From the NCBI RefSeq assembly GCF_013378075.1, contig NZ_CP051131.1, positions 124,001-188,000 of the forward strand: a DNA stretch of 64,000 bases, written 5' to 3'. Of this stretch, positions 16,049-26,840 are shown in pieces. Position 1 is the first letter of the stretch. The number at the start of each line of letters is the position of its first letter. The DNA comes from Parasphingopyxis algicola (GTDB lineage Bacteria > Pseudomonadota > Alphaproteobacteria > Sphingomonadales > Sphingomonadaceae). The notes under the pieces were generated by a model that worked only from the letters and a program-made list of their open reading frames with translations, was not told where the DNA came from and searched no databases. The position numbers were made by a program, and so were the translations under genes.

Positions 16049-16948
16049 ATGCCCGTCGTTTCCATAGGTTTGAAGCCCGCGCTGGAGCGCATGGCCAAGG
16101 ATGTCGACATCCTGTTCGATACCTGGCTGAAGGTGCCCGGCGATTCGCGTTCAAAACTCTACGAAGCGATGCGCTATGCGGCCATCGGCGGCGGCAAGCG
16201 CCTGCGGCCGATGCTGGTCGTCGCTGCGTGCGAGGTGTTCAACGTCGACCGCGACAGCGCGATGCGCGCCGGTTTCGCGATCGAATGCATCCATGTCTAT
16301 TCGCTGATCCATGACGATCTGCCGTGCATGGACGATGACGATATGCGGCGCGGCAAGCCGACGGTGCACAAGGCGTTCGACGAGGCGACGGCGGTGCTGG
16401 CGGGGGATTGCCTGCTCGCGCTGGCGTTCGAGATACTCGGCGAAAAAGCGACCCATGCCGATCCGTTCGTCCGCGCCGAACTGATGGCGGCGTTGGCCCG
16501 GGCCAGCGGCCCCGGAGGCATGGGCGGCGGCCAGATGATGGACCTGGAAGCCGAGCATCGCGAACTCGATCTTCCGGCCGTCACCCGGCTGCAGCAGCTC
16601 AAGACCGGGGCGCTGATCGGATTCTGCCTCGAAGCTGCGTGCATCATGGCCCGAATCCCGCCGGAGAGCCGCACGCATCTGCGCGGCTATGCGCGCGATA
16701 TCGGCCTCGCATTCCAGATCGCCGACGATCTGCTCGACGTGACGGGCGACGAAGAAGTCACGGGCAAAAGGGTCGGCAAGGACGCCGAAGCCGGCAAGGC
16801 GACCTTCGTCTCGTTGCTCGGTGTGGAACGCGCGCGCCAGCAAGCGGAGATGCTCGTCGAACAGGCGATCGATCATTTGCGCGATTTCGGCGAGGAGGCC
16901 GATATGCTGCGCGCGATTGCCCGCTTCTCGATAGAAAGGACCCATTGA
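16049..16948 (+). CDS. ispA: Farnesyl diphosphate synthase (polyprenyl synthetase)
   Basis: A 299-residue trans-prenyltransferase. First Asp-rich motif DDLPCMDDDD (89-98) with the two residues inserted between the aspartates that mark bacterial type FPP synthases, GGGKRLRP (48-54) for IPP binding, and second motif DDLLD (226-230). It condenses IPP with DMAPP and GPP to FPP for undecaprenyl phosphate, quinones and carotenoids or hopanoids. Three bases after xseB; its TGA overlaps coaD. Confidence 0.93.
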   Translation: MPVVSIGLKPALERMAKDVDILFDTWLKVPGDSRSKLYEAMRYAAIGGGKRLRPMLVVAACEVFNVDRDSAMRAGFAIECIHVYSLIHDDLPCMDDDDMRRGKPTVHKAFDEATAVLAGDCLLALAFEILGEKATHADPFVRAELMAALARASGPGGMGGGQMMDLEAEHRELDLPAVTRLQQLKTGALIGFCLEAACIMARIPPESRTHLRGYARDIGLAFQIADDLLDVTGDEEVTGKRVGKDAEAGKATFVSLLGVERARQQAEMLVEQAIDHLRDFGEEADMLRAIARFSIERTH

Positions 16949-17457
16949 TGAGCGCCAACAGGGTAGGGGTGTATCCCGGGACGTTCGATCCGATCACGCT
17001 CGGCCATATGGACATCATTCGCCGGGGCGCGAAGCTCGTCGACACGCTCATCATCGGGGTGACGACCAATCCGAGCAAATCGCCGATGTTCACGGACGAA
17101 GAACGGCTCGAAATGGTGAAACGGGAGGTCGCCGATTGCGAGGGCGATATCCGCGTCGTGCATTTCAACTCGCTGCTGATGGATTTCGCCGAACGCGAGG
17201 GGGCGACCGTGATCGTCCGCGGCCTTCGAGCCGTTGCCGACTTCGAATATGAGTTCCAGATGGCCGGGATGAACCAGCAGCTCAACGACGATATCGAGAC
17301 GCTGTTCCTGATGGCCGATGTGGCGCTGCAGCCGATCGCGTCGCGGCTGGTGAAGGAGATCGCGATGTATGGCGGCGATATCCACAAATTCGTGACACCG
17401 GCGGTGGAAAGCGACATGAAAGCCCGGGTCGAAAAGCTCGGCAGAAAAGGCGAATAG
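16948..17457 (+). CDS. coaD: Phosphopantetheine adenylyltransferase
   Basis: A 169-residue CoaD. GVYPGTFDPITLGHMDII carries the TxGH nucleotidyltransferase motif; LMADVALQPIASRLVKEIA is the ISST-like C-terminal motif variant. It makes dephospho-CoA from 4'-phosphopantetheine and ATP. ATG 16948 overlaps the ispA stop (TGATG), so it is translationally coupled. Confidence 0.95.
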   Translation: MSANRVGVYPGTFDPITLGHMDIIRRGAKLVDTLIIGVTTNPSKSPMFTDEERLEMVKREVADCEGDIRVVHFNSLLMDFAEREGATVIVRGLRAVADFEYEFQMAGMNQQLNDDIETLFLMADVALQPIASRLVKEIAMYGGDIHKFVTPAVESDMKARVEKLGRKGE

Positions 17458-17566
17458 AGCATTTCGTTCATCCTGCTTTCAGCCGCAGGCTGGTTGGGCT
17501 AAAGGATCAAGGAAATCCATCCGCCGATGCGCGCACCGCATGGCGAGACTGAATGACGAGGATAGT

Positions 17567-18277
17567 ATGCGTTTGAAAATATTCCTGTTTTCCCTGTTGG
17601 CCTTTGCGATGGGCGGGGCCGCCCATGCGCAGGACGAAAATGGCGTCACCGATGTTACTGCCAGCCCGGATATAACCTATGCGTCCGCGGCTACCCCGGC
17701 GGCCGATCCGGAAAATACGCTGCTGCTCGACCTGTCTACCGGTGGCCGCGTCACGATCCGTTTGCGGCCCGATGCCGCGCCCAACCATGTCGCGCGGATC
17801 AAGACGCTCACCCGGCAGGGTTTTTACAACGGCATTATCTTTCATCGCGTGATCGACGGTTTCATGGCGCAGACCGGCGATCCGACGGGGACAGGGCAAG
17901 GCGGTTCGCAATTGCCCGATATCGGCGCGGAATTCACGACATTGCCCCATGTTCGCGGGACGGTATCGATGGCCCGGGCCACCGATCCAAACAGTGCCAA
18001 CAGCCAGTTCTACATCATGTTCATGCCCAATCTCGGCCTCGATCGTAACTATACGGCGTTCGGACGGGTGACGGGCGGCATGCAATATGTCGACGCGATT
18101 CCGCGCGGCGAACCGCCGGCCAACCCGGCGCTCATCATCCGGGCGTCGATCGCCGCCGACGATGTCCCGCCGCCGACGGCGGCCGAGATCGCCGCGATGA
18201 CGCAACCGGCCGCCAACGACCAGGCCGCCGCGCTCGATGCGGCCCTTGGCGAACTGGCGGGCGAGACGCCGCAATAA
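17567..18277 (+). CDS. Periplasmic cyclophilin-type peptidyl-prolyl cis-trans isomerase
   Basis: A 236-residue protein with a signal peptide ([22 protein letters not shown], cleavage after AHA). The cyclophilin domain (about 45-210) has the bacterial short form: [37 protein letters not shown] and [11 protein letters not shown]. The usual Trp position near the end of the active site is changed to FGRVTGGMQ. Catalyses X-Pro isomerisation of secreted or outer membrane proteins. ATG 17567 has a GAGGAT SD. Short tail (about 210-236) is Ala-rich. Confidence 0.9.
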   Translation: MRLKIFLFSLLAFAMGGAAHAQDENGVTDVTASPDITYASAATPAADPENTLLLDLSTGGRVTIRLRPDAAPNHVARIKTLTRQGFYNGIIFHRVIDGFMAQTGDPTGTGQGGSQLPDIGAEFTTLPHVRGTVSMARATDPNSANSQFYIMFMPNLGLDRNYTAFGRVTGGMQYVDAIPRGEPPANPALIIRASIAADDVPPPTAAEIAAMTQPAANDQAAALDAALGELAGETPQ

Positions 18278-18284
18278 CCGCCCC

Positions 18285-19328
18285 GTGCGCGTCGATCTTT
18301 TCGATTTCGCGCTCCCCGAAGACCGCATAGCGCTCCGCCCGGCCAGTCCGCGCGACAGCGCGCGGATGCTGGTCGTCGAGGGCGATGCGATGCGGGACCG
18401 GCTGGCCCGGGACCTCCCCGACTGCTTGCGCGCCGGCGACATGCTGGTTTTCAACGACACCCGCGTCATCCCCGCGCAGCTCGAAGGCCGGCGCGGCCCT
18501 GATGTCGAAAACGGGGCGAAGATCGGCGCGACGCTCCACAAGCGCGAAGGGCTGCGCCAGTGGCGTGCCTTCATCCGCAACGCCAAGCGGGTGCGCGAGG
18601 GCGACCGGATCGATTTTGGCGGCGATGTCGCGGCGATCGCCTCGGATCGCGGAACGGACGGCAGCTTCCTCTTGAGCTTCGAAGGCGACGAGCCTGTCGA
18701 ATTGCTGCTCGAACGCGCCGGCACGATGCCGCTGCCGCCCTATATCGCCGGAAAGCGGCCTACCGACGAGCGCGATACCGAGGACTATCAGACGATGTTC
18801 GCGCGGCAGAAGGGTGCGGTCGCCGCGCCGACCGCGGCGCTGCACTTCACGCCGGAGCTGATCGAACGGCTGGGCGCGGCCGGGATCGAGCATGTCACCC
18901 TCACGCTCCATGTCGGGGCGGGCACTTTCCTGCCGGTCAAGGCGGAGGACAGCGACGATCATGTCATGCATGCGGAATGGGGCCGGATCGACGCGGCCGT
19001 GGCGGATCGGCTCAACGCCGTGCGAGCCGCTGGCGGCCGGATCATTTCGGTCGGCACGACGAGCCTGCGCCTACTCGAAAGCGCGGCCGATGCGGACGGG
19101 ACGATCCGCCCCTTCGAAGGCGACACCTATATCTTCATCACGCCGGGCTATCGGTTCCGGGCGATCGACGGCCTGATGACCAATTTCCACCTGCCGCGCT
19201 CGACGCTCTTCATGCTGGTCAGCGCGCTGATGGGCCGCGAGCGGATGCTTGCCGCCTATGCGCATGGGATCGAGGAGGGATATCGTTTCTACAGCTATGG
19301 GGATGCGAGCCTGTTGATTCCCGGCTAG
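18285..19328 (+). CDS. queA: S-adenosylmethionine:tRNA ribosyltransferase-isomerase
   Basis: A 347-residue Que[21 protein letters not shown] start, [49 protein letters not shown] and [17 protein letters not shown]. It transfers and isomerises ribose from SAM onto preQ1-tRNA to give epoxyqueuosine. GTG 18285 starts the protein at the family position, 7 bp after the cyclophilin stop; an ATG at 18237 would overlap that gene by 41 bp. Tgt, the enzyme acting just before it, is 465 bp further on. Confidence 0.95.
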   Translation: MRVDLFDFALPEDRIALRPASPRDSARMLVVEGDAMRDRLARDLPDCLRAGDMLVFNDTRVIPAQLEGRRGPDVENGAKIGATLHKREGLRQWRAFIRNAKRVREGDRIDFGGDVAAIASDRGTDGSFLLSFEGDEPVELLLERAGTMPLPPYIAGKRPTDERDTEDYQTMFARQKGAVAAPTAALHFTPELIERLGAAGIEHVTLTLHVGAGTFLPVKAEDSDDHVMHAEWGRIDAAVADRLNAVRAAGGRIISVGTTSLRLLESAADADGTIRPFEGDTYIFITPGYRFRAIDGLMTNFHLPRSTLFMLVSALMGRERMLAAYAHGIEEGYRFYSYGDASLLIPG

Positions 19329-19361
19329 CGGGACGGCGATATGCTTTCGGGGGAGTGGCCT

Positions 19362-19751
19362 ATGACCGACGCGACTAAAGCAGGAATATCATATTTCGCG
19401 CTCGTCTTCGGCGCGGGTTTCGTTCTGGGGACGATGCGCATTTTCCTTCTCGTCCCGGCAGTCGGCGAATGGACGGCAACGCTGATCGAGCTGCCGATAA
19501 TTCTCGCGATAGCCTGGTTCGTATGCGGTTGGGCGATCCGCCGCTATGCGGTCAGTCCGCAGGTTTCGGCGCGATTTGCGATGGGCGCCATCGCGCTTGT
19601 GCTGCTTTTGGCGGCAGAAATGCTGCTCGCCATCATTCTGTTCGGAGAAGGGCCAATACTCTATGCCGCGCGGATGATGGAGCCTGTCGGGCTCAGCGGT
19701 CTTGCGGGACAGCTTTGCTTTGCGCTTTTTCCGCTCTGGCGCATGCGCTAA
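19362..19751 (+). CDS. Small four-helix membrane protein, function unknown
   Basis: A 129-residue protein with four hydrophobic segments (about 8-30, 40-60, 73-95, 105-125 residues) and little else: YFALVFGAGFVLGTMRIF opens the first. No family recognised with certainty; similar proteins of unknown function are common in sphingomonads. ATG 19362 has a GGGGGAG SD seven bases upstream, better than the in-frame ATG at 19341. It sits between queA and tgt in the same direction and may ride on their transcript. Confidence 0.7.
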   Translation: MTDATKAGISYFALVFGAGFVLGTMRIFLLVPAVGEWTATLIELPIILAIAWFVCGWAIRRYAVSPQVSARFAMGAIALVLLLAAEMLLAIILFGEGPILYAARMMEPVGLSGLAGQLCFALFPLWRMR

Positions 19752-20918
<1,167 letters not shown>

Positions 20919-20922
20919 ACCG

Positions 20923-21693
20923 ATGGCACTTGTCGATATCGAGCGCGGCGACGGCTATGCCGTCCTGACCTTGAACCGTCCCGACGCGATGAACGCGCTG
21001 TCCGCAGCGCTGCGCGCCGAACTGGCGCAAACGGTCCGCACGATGGAGGCCGACCCCGACATACGCGTGCTGATCCTGACCGGCGCCGGCGAGCGGGCGT
21101 TCAGCGCCGGCCTCGATCTCGAGGAGCTGGGATCGGGTGCGTCGAGCGTTGGCGATGCGGTCGAGGTCGAGGATCCGGTCACCGCGCTCGGCCAGTTCAG
21201 CGGGCCGGTGATCGGCGCGATCAACGGGGTTGCGATCACCGGCGGATTCGAACTGGCGCTCGCCTGCGATGTGTTGATCGCAAGCGAGAATGCACGCTTC
21301 GCCGATACCCATGCGCGGGTCGGCGTGATGCCCGGCTGGGGGCTCAGCCAGAAGCTGAGCCGGCTGATCGGCATCTCGCGGGCCAAGGAACTGTCGTTGA
21401 CCGGTAATTTCATCGGTGCCGAGCAGGCCGAACGCTGGGGGCTCGTCAATCGCGTCGTCGCCGCGGACGAGCTTCTTCCCGAGGCGCGGCGGCTGGCCGA
21501 GGATCTGCTGTCGGTCGAACCCGATATGCTGACCGGCTATCTCAAGCTGATCGACGACGGTTTTGCGATGGCCTTCGCCGACGGTCTCGATCTCGAGCGC
21601 GAACGGGCGGCGGACAATGCAGGCATCTCGGCCGAGGAAATCGAGGCGCGCCGGGCAGCCGTGCAGGCGCGGGGCCGGGGCCAGTCGGGTTGA
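20923..21693 (+). CDS. Enoyl-CoA hydratase/isomerase family protein
   Basis: A 256-residue crotonase-fold enzyme. LTLNRPDAMNALS start, oxyanion loop GERAFSAGLDLEELG and the second GAINGVAITGGFELALACD with the Gly of the oxyanion hole. One usual catalytic Glu is at ARFADTHARVGVMPG, where many hydratases have E; here D/H occupies the motif, so hydratase activity is probable but not certain. Five bases after tgt with a GGGGAAA SD. Ends 3 bp from the convergent monooxygenase gene. Confidence 0.87.
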   Translation: MALVDIERGDGYAVLTLNRPDAMNALSAALRAELAQTVRTMEADPDIRVLILTGAGERAFSAGLDLEELGSGASSVGDAVEVEDPVTALGQFSGPVIGAINGVAITGGFELALACDVLIASENARFADTHARVGVMPGWGLSQKLSRLIGISRAKELSLTGNFIGAEQAERWGLVNRVVAADELLPEARRLAEDLLSVEPDMLTGYLKLIDDGFAMAFADGLDLERERAADNAGISAEEIEARRAAVQARGRGQSG

Positions 21694-21696
21694 CCG

Positions 21697-23229
21697 CTAT
21701 TCGGCGGCGATGGCCTCGGGTTCCTTGCTCGTGGTCGGGCCGAACGTGATCGTCCCGGTCTCGGCAAACACCATCGCCTCGTCGGCGATCGGGGCCTCGC
21801 GCAATTCCTTCACGTCCTTGCGGTAATTCTGGAGGTTGCGCCAGACGCCGCGATCGCCCTGCGCGGGCAGCTTGTCCTCGGCACGCTTGAAATAGCCCGA
21901 CGAGAAATCGACCCAGGGCAGGCGTTCGATCTGTTCGTCCTCGGGCAGACGCGGAACCGCGATCTGAACGCCGTTGGCGTCCATATAGTTGAGCAGCCTG
22001 GCGACATATTCGCAGGTCAGATCGGCGCGCAAAGTCCAGGAGGCATTGGTATAGCCGAACGAGAAGGCGAGGTTCGGTACGTCGTCGAACATCATCGCCT
22101 TGTAGGTGACCTTGTCGCCGAAATTGACCGGCTGGCCGTCGACCGTGATCTCCGCGCCGCCCGCCATCTGCAGGTCGAGCCCGGTGGCGGTGACCACGAT
22201 GTCCGCTTCCATCTCCTCGCCCGATTGCAGGCGGACGCCCCGCTCGGTGAAACGGTCGATATGGCCCGTCTCGACCGACGCCTTTCCGTTGCGGATCACG
22301 CGGAAGAAATCGCTGTCCGGAACGAGACAGAGGCGCTGTTCCCAGGGATTGTAGCTCGGCGTGAAATGAGTGGAGATGTCGTAATCGGGACCGAGTTCGT
22401 CCTGAACCTTGTCGAGCAGGAAGGCCTTGACCTTTTCCGGTTTGTTGCGCGCGCGCCGGAACACGATGTGCTGGAGCAGCGCGTTCCGCCAGCGGATCAG
22501 ATTATAGGCGAATTGCGATGGCAGCCATTTGCGCAGGAAGTTCGCGACCGCATCCTCCGACGGGCGGGAGACCATATAGGTGGGCGAGCGCTGGAGCATC
22601 GTCACATGCTCGGGCGGGCCTTCGCTGTCGATCATCGCGGGTACGAGCGTTACCGCCGTGGCGCCGGATCCGATAACGACGACCTGTTTGCCCGCATAAT
22701 CGAGATCCTGCGGCCAGTGCTGAGGATGGACGATTTTGCCCTGATAACGGTCGAAATCCTGCCAGTCGGGCGTGTAGCCGGCTTCGTAATTGTAATAGCC
22801 GGTGCACATGAAAAGGAAATTGCAGCTGATCCAGACGGTCTCGCCGTCGCGTTCGGCCTCAACCAGCCATCGCGCGTCCTCGGACGACCATTCGGCGCCC
22901 TTCACATGATGCTTGAACCGGATCTTGTCGCGAATGTCATACTGATCCGCCGTCTCTTCGAGATATTGGAGGATCGAGGGCCCATCCGCGATCGCCTTCT
23001 GCGCGGTCCAGGGTTTGAACGTGTAGCCGAGGGTGAACATGTCCGAATCCGAACGGATACCGGGATAACGGAACAGGTCCCAGGTCCCGCCGATATTCTC
23101 GCGGCCCTCGAGGATCACGTAACTCTTCTGCGGGCAATCGCGTTGCAGATAATAGCCCGCCCCGATGCCGGAAATCCCGGCGCCGACGACGACGACGTCA
23201 AAATGTTCGGGTGCGTCTTCGCGTGCCAT
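21697..23229 (-). CDS. Flavin-containing monooxygenase, Baeyer-Villiger type
   Basis: A 510-residue class B flavoprotein monooxygenase. FAD fold VVVVGAGISGIGAGYYL near the start, NADPH fold VVVIGSGATAVTL (about 190), and between them YQGKIVHPQHWP, the BVMO fingerprint FxGxxxHxxxW with Tyr for Phe. Expected reaction: NADPH/O2 oxidation of ketones to esters or of heteroatoms. ATG 23229 follows a GGAGG SD; a TTG one codon upstream is less likely. Substrate unknown. Confidence 0.88.
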   Translation of the reverse strand: MAREDAPEHFDVVVVGAGISGIGAGYYLQRDCPQKSYVILEGRENIGGTWDLFRYPGIRSDSDMFTLGYTFKPWTAQKAIADGPSILQYLEETADQYDIRDKIRFKHHVKGAEWSSEDARWLVEAERDGETVWISCNFLFMCTGYYNYEAGYTPDWQDFDRYQGKIVHPQHWPQDLDYAGKQVVVIGSGATAVTLVPAMIDSEGPPEHVTMLQRSPTYMVSRPSEDAVANFLRKWLPSQFAYNLIRWRNALLQHIVFRRARNKPEKVKAFLLDKVQDELGPDYDISTHFTPSYNPWEQRLCLVPDSDFFRVIRNGKASVETGHIDRFTERGVRLQSGEEMEADIVVTATGLDLQMAGGAEITVDGQPVNFGDKVTYKAMMFDDVPNLAFSFGYTNASWTLRADLTCEYVARLLNYMDANGVQIAVPRLPEDEQIERLPWVDFSSGYFKRAEDKLPAQGDRGVWRNLQNYRKDVKELREAPIADEAMVFAETGTITFGPTTSKEPEAIAAE

Positions 23230-23315
23230 CAAGCCATCCTCCGCAATTCCGTTGCAATGTAGAACGGATTGACGTTAACGGCAAGCAAACTGCCGGAGGC
23301 TCCGGAGAAGGGCGC

Positions 23316-24683
23316 CTAGCTGCCAAGTTTTACGTTGAGGAATCCGGGCATCGGACCGTTCCAGTCCTCATCGTCCTCTTCCGGTTTCGGTGCTTCTTGG
23401 CGTTTCGGCGTTTCGGCCTTTTTGGGCTTCGCCTTTTCCGGTTTCGGCCGGTCCTTCGAATCGCTCTTGGGCTTCGATCGCGTGCGCGATTTGGCCTTGC
23501 TCTTCGGTTTCTCGTCCCGCGCGGCTTCTTCCGAGCCGGTGTCATCGGCCTTCGGTGCCGGTTTGCCTTTGCCGGCGTCCCCGCGGTCGATCGTCTGACC
23601 CGTCAGCTTCTCGATATTCTCGATCGCCTCGGCGTCGGCCGGCGTGACCAGGGTGATCGCGGTGCCGGTTGCGCCGGCGCGGCCCGTGCGGCCGATGCGA
23701 TGGATGTAATCGTCGGGATGCCAGGGCGCGTCATAGTTGAAGACATGGCTGACGCCCTTGATGTCGAGCCCGCGCGCGGCGACATCGGAAGCGACGAGGA
23801 TGTTGATCTCGCCGGCCTTGAAGAGATCGAGTTCCTTCATCCGTTCCGGCTGGCTCATATCGCCGTGGATCTGGCCCGCCTTAAACCCGGCCTGTTGCAG
23901 ATCCTTCTGGAGGTCGCGGACGGTCGTCTTGCGGTTGGAGAAGATGATCGCCGTGCTGATATCTTCGCTGCGCAACAGCTTTTTGAGCGTCGTTTTCTTC
24001 GTGCGCGCGCTGGTTTCGACAAGCCGTTGGGCGATGTTGGTTGCGGCCGTTGCCGGGCGCGCCACTTCGATCTGTTTCGGGTTGTTGAGGAACTTGTCCG
24101 ACAGCTTCTTGATCGGCGGCGGCATGGTGGCCGAAAAGAGGAGCGTCTGGCGATTGGCGGGCAGCTTCTGGCAGATGCTCTCGATATCGGGAATGAATCC
24201 CATGTCGAGCATCCGGTCGGCCTCGTCGATCACGAGGATGTCGCAGCCCGACAGCAGGATCTTGCCGCGATCGAACAGGTCCATCAACCGGCCCGGCGTC
24301 GCGATCAACACGTCGACCCCCTTTTCGAGCGCCTTCATCTGGTCGCCCATGCTCACCCCGCCGATCAGCAGCGCCATGTCGAGCTTCTGATATTTGCCGT
24401 ATTTCTCGAAATTCTCGGCGACCTGCGCGGCGAGTTCGCGCGTCGGCTCGAGAATCAGCGAGCGCGGCATGAGCGCCCGGCTCCGGCCATGGCTCAGAAT
24501 GTCGATCATCGGCAGTACGAAGCTGGCGGTCTTGCCCGTGCCCGTCTGCGCGATCCCGACCAGGTCTTTCATCATCAGGACAGGCGGGATCGCCTCCGCC
24601 TGGATGGGGGTCGGCTCGGTATAACCCGCATCGCCCACGGCGCGCAGTAATTCGTCAGAAAGGCCGAGATCGGCAAAGTTCAT
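23316..24683 (-). CDS. DEAD-box RNA helicase, RhlE/DeaD type
   Basis: A 455-residue helicase: Q motif (TPIQAEAIP), Walker A AQTGTGKT (45-52), PTREL, DEAD (153-156), SAT (184-186), and HRIGRTGRAG in the second RecA domain. Residues about 375-455 form a Lys/Arg/Pro/Glu-rich tail, likely RNA-binding and unstructured, ending in a short conserved-looking GPMPGFLNVKLGS segment. Unwinds RNA in ribosome assembly or mRNA decay. ATG 24683. Confidence 0.93.
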   Translation of the reverse strand: MNFADLGLSDELLRAVGDAGYTEPTPIQAEAIPPVLMMKDLVGIAQTGTGKTASFVLPMIDILSHGRSRALMPRSLILEPTRELAAQVAENFEKYGKYQKLDMALLIGGVSMGDQMKALEKGVDVLIATPGRLMDLFDRGKILLSGCDILVIDEADRMLDMGFIPDIESICQKLPANRQTLLFSATMPPPIKKLSDKFLNNPKQIEVARPATAATNIAQRLVETSARTKKTTLKKLLRSEDISTAIIFSNRKTTVRDLQKDLQQAGFKAGQIHGDMSQPERMKELDLFKAGEINILVASDVAARGLDIKGVSHVFNYDAPWHPDDYIHRIGRTGRAGATGTAITLVTPADAEAIENIEKLTGQTIDRGDAGKGKPAPKADDTGSEEAARDEKPKSKAKSRTRSKPKSDSKDRPKPEKAKPKKAETPKRQEAPKPEEDDEDWNGPMPGFLNVKLGS

Positions 24684-24790
24684 AAAATGTCCGAAATGCG
24701 TTGATTGTGCGCGGTCTAAGTGCGGCGCGCTTTCGCGGCTGGCGATTGCGCGCTGGGGGCTGAAAAGTCAAGTGAAAGCGGGCGAAACCG

Positions 24791-25231
24791 TCAATCCGTC
24801 CGGCGCGGCTCCAATATGTGGAAGCCCGATATCGTACATTCGTTTCCCGCGCGCGATACGATCGTGTCGCGGGCCGCGCAAATCTGGCCATCTTCTCCCG
24901 GCACCAGGTAGAATGCGGAATAATAGCCAAGCGCGACGCATTCGGAATCGAGGCGGGCGCGTACCAGGCTGCGATCCTGCATCAACAGGTCGACAACGCC
25001 GGGCCGGGTGAATCGCGCACGGGCGATCGCCGAAACCGGCTGGCAATTGTCCGTCGGTCTTTCCTGCCAGACAATCCCCGAGGGCGCCCGACGCCGCGGA
25101 CGCAGCGTCCTGCGGGTTGGTATCCGGATGATGATGCGGCGTTCGACGGTCTGCATGGCCATCTGTATCGGCGCGGTCGCGGGGCCCGCCGACGCCGTCA
25201 ACAGCAATAAGGTAGCACCAAAAATCGACAC
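24791..25231 (-). CDS. Small secreted protein of unknown function
   Basis: A 146-residue protein. Start GTG 25231 is followed by a hydrophobic FGATLLLLTASAGPATA stretch that looks like a signal peptide, though it lacks the usual leading positive charges; no better start is seen before an upstream stop. The body has four cysteines in NCQPVS, ECVALGYY, GQICAARD and NECTISG, likely paired in the periplasm. I recall similar unnamed proteins in sphingomonads, with the pattern (CQP)VS-I...ARLDS.C..L.YY..FY. No function is assigned. Confidence 0.7.
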   Translation of the reverse strand: MSIFGATLLLLTASAGPATAPIQMAMQTVERRIIIRIPTRRTLRPRRRAPSGIVWQERPTDNCQPVSAIARARFTRPGVVDLLMQDRSLVRARLDSECVALGYYSAFYLVPGEDGQICAARDTIVSRAGNECTISGFHILEPRRTD

Positions 25232-25328
25232 GAACCGTTTTCCACTCTTGTTATCCGTCTTTTCCGCCGTTGGCGTTTAACCGAAGATGAATTGGCCTGT
25301 CATCGCGGAGCAGCTATCGTCTTTCGCG

Positions 25329-26771
25329 ATGGACGATCAGACAATTCTCGAACGGCTGGCCGCGATTGTAGGGCCGGCAGCGCTCGGCACGACCGCCGAC
25401 GATCTGGAACCCTGGCTCACCGACTGGCGGGGCCGGGTGACCGGGAGCGCGCTGGCTCTGGCATCGCCGGGGAGTGTGGCGGAGGTCCAGGCGATCGTCA
25501 GGCTGGCGGGCGAGGCAGGCATCGCTCTGGTTCCCCAGGGCGGCAATACGGGAATGGTGGCGGGCGGCGTGCCACGCCCCGATGACCGGGCGATCCTGTT
25601 GTCGCTGCGCCGGATGAACGCGATCCGGTCTATCGACCCCGCCGATAACAGCCTGACGGCCGAAGCGGGCGCGATATTGAGCACGGTGCATGCGGTGGCG
25701 AAAAAACATGGCCGCCGCTTCCCGCTCTCCCTCGGCGCCAAGGACAGCGCGACGATCGGCGGGCTTATCGCCACCAATGCGGGGGGCACCCAGGTCTTGC
25801 GGTTCGGATCGATGCGCGCGCTGACGCTCGGCGTCGAAGCGGTCTTGCCGGACGGCAGTTTGTTCGAAGGCCTGTCGACCCTGCGCAAGGACAATCGCGG
25901 TTATGACCTGCGGCAGCTTCTCGCCGGCTCGGAGGGGACCTTGGGCGTGATCACCGCCGCCAGCCTCAAGCTCGTGCCCGCCGCACCGCACCGGACGGTC
26001 GCCTGGGCAGGCCTGGACTCGGCGGAAAAGGCGTTGGCGCTTCTGCGTGCGCTGGAGGCGGCGTTGGGCGATGCGGTCGAAAGTTTCGAGCTCGTGCCGG
26101 ATACGGCGCTCGCCTTGGTGCTTCAACATATCCCGAACACGCGTGCGCCGCTGGACGGTCCCCATCGCTGGCATGTGCTGATCGAGCTGCGCACGGCGAC
26201 CAGTGCGGAGGACCTGCGTGCGCGCTCCGAAGTTGCGCTGGCCAAGGCGCTGAAAGATGGCCTGATCGTCGATGCGGTGTTAGCCGAAAGCGAGGCGCAG
26301 GCTGCGGATTTCTGGAAATTGCGCGAAGTGATTTCGGAGGCCGAGAGGCTCGACGGAATGGCGGCCAAGCATGATGTGTCGGTGCCGGTCTCCGCAATGC
26401 CGGGATTCATCGAAAGTGCCGCGGCGGCGGTCGAACGGCGGTTCGCCGGCGCGCGCGTGATCGCGTTCGGCCATCTCGGCGACGGCAATGTTCATTTCAA
26501 CGTTCGCGCGCCCGCCGGTAGCGACGATGAGGCCTGGTTCGCCGAGACCGGCGATGCGGTGAGCCGTTTCGTGCATGACCTGACCCGCGATGCCGGCGGT
26601 TCGCTGTCCGCCGAGCATGGGATCGGTCAACTCAAACTGGCGGAATTCGGGCGGCTGGCGGATCCGGTTCGGCTCGCAGCGCTGAGGGCGATCAAGGATG
26701 CGCTCGATCCTCGGGGGATTATGAACCCGGGCAAGCTCGTACCGCTTGCGAATCCTGCCGAGAATCCATAG
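25329..26771 (+). CDS. FAD-linked D-2-hydroxyacid dehydrogenase (GlcD/D2HGDH-like)
   Basis: A 480-residue VAO-family flavoprotein. FAD domain has VPQGGNTGMVAGGVP (about 75-90), LGAKDSATIGGLIATNAGG and GSEGTLGVITAASLKL. The C-terminal half has GHLGDGNVHFN with metal-binding His residues and SAEHGIGQLK. These are hallmarks of D-lactate/D-2-hydroxyglutarate dehydrogenases that oxidise D-2-hydroxyacids and pass electrons to a carrier. In-frame ATG 25287 is possible; ATG 25329 fits family length. Neither has a clear SD. Confidence 0.9.
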   Translation: MDDQTILERLAAIVGPAALGTTADDLEPWLTDWRGRVTGSALALASPGSVAEVQAIVRLAGEAGIALVPQGGNTGMVAGGVPRPDDRAILLSLRRMNAIRSIDPADNSLTAEAGAILSTVHAVAKKHGRRFPLSLGAKDSATIGGLIATNAGGTQVLRFGSMRALTLGVEAVLPDGSLFEGLSTLRKDNRGYDLRQLLAGSEGTLGVITAASLKLVPAAPHRTVAWAGLDSAEKALALLRALEAALGDAVESFELVPDTALALVLQHIPNTRAPLDGPHRWHVLIELRTATSAEDLRARSEVALAKALKDGLIVDAVLAESEAQAADFWKLREVISEAERLDGMAAKHDVSVPVSAMPGFIESAAAAVERRFAGARVIAFGHLGDGNVHFNVRAPAGSDDEAWFAETGDAVSRFVHDLTRDAGGSLSAEHGIGQLKLAEFGRLADPVRLAALRAIKDALDPRGIMNPGKLVPLANPAENP

Positions 26772-26840
26772 AGGGCAGGGCAATCAGAGCCGCTGATTTG
26801 CATGGCGGCTCTCTCTTATTCCGGCCACAGGAGATATTTC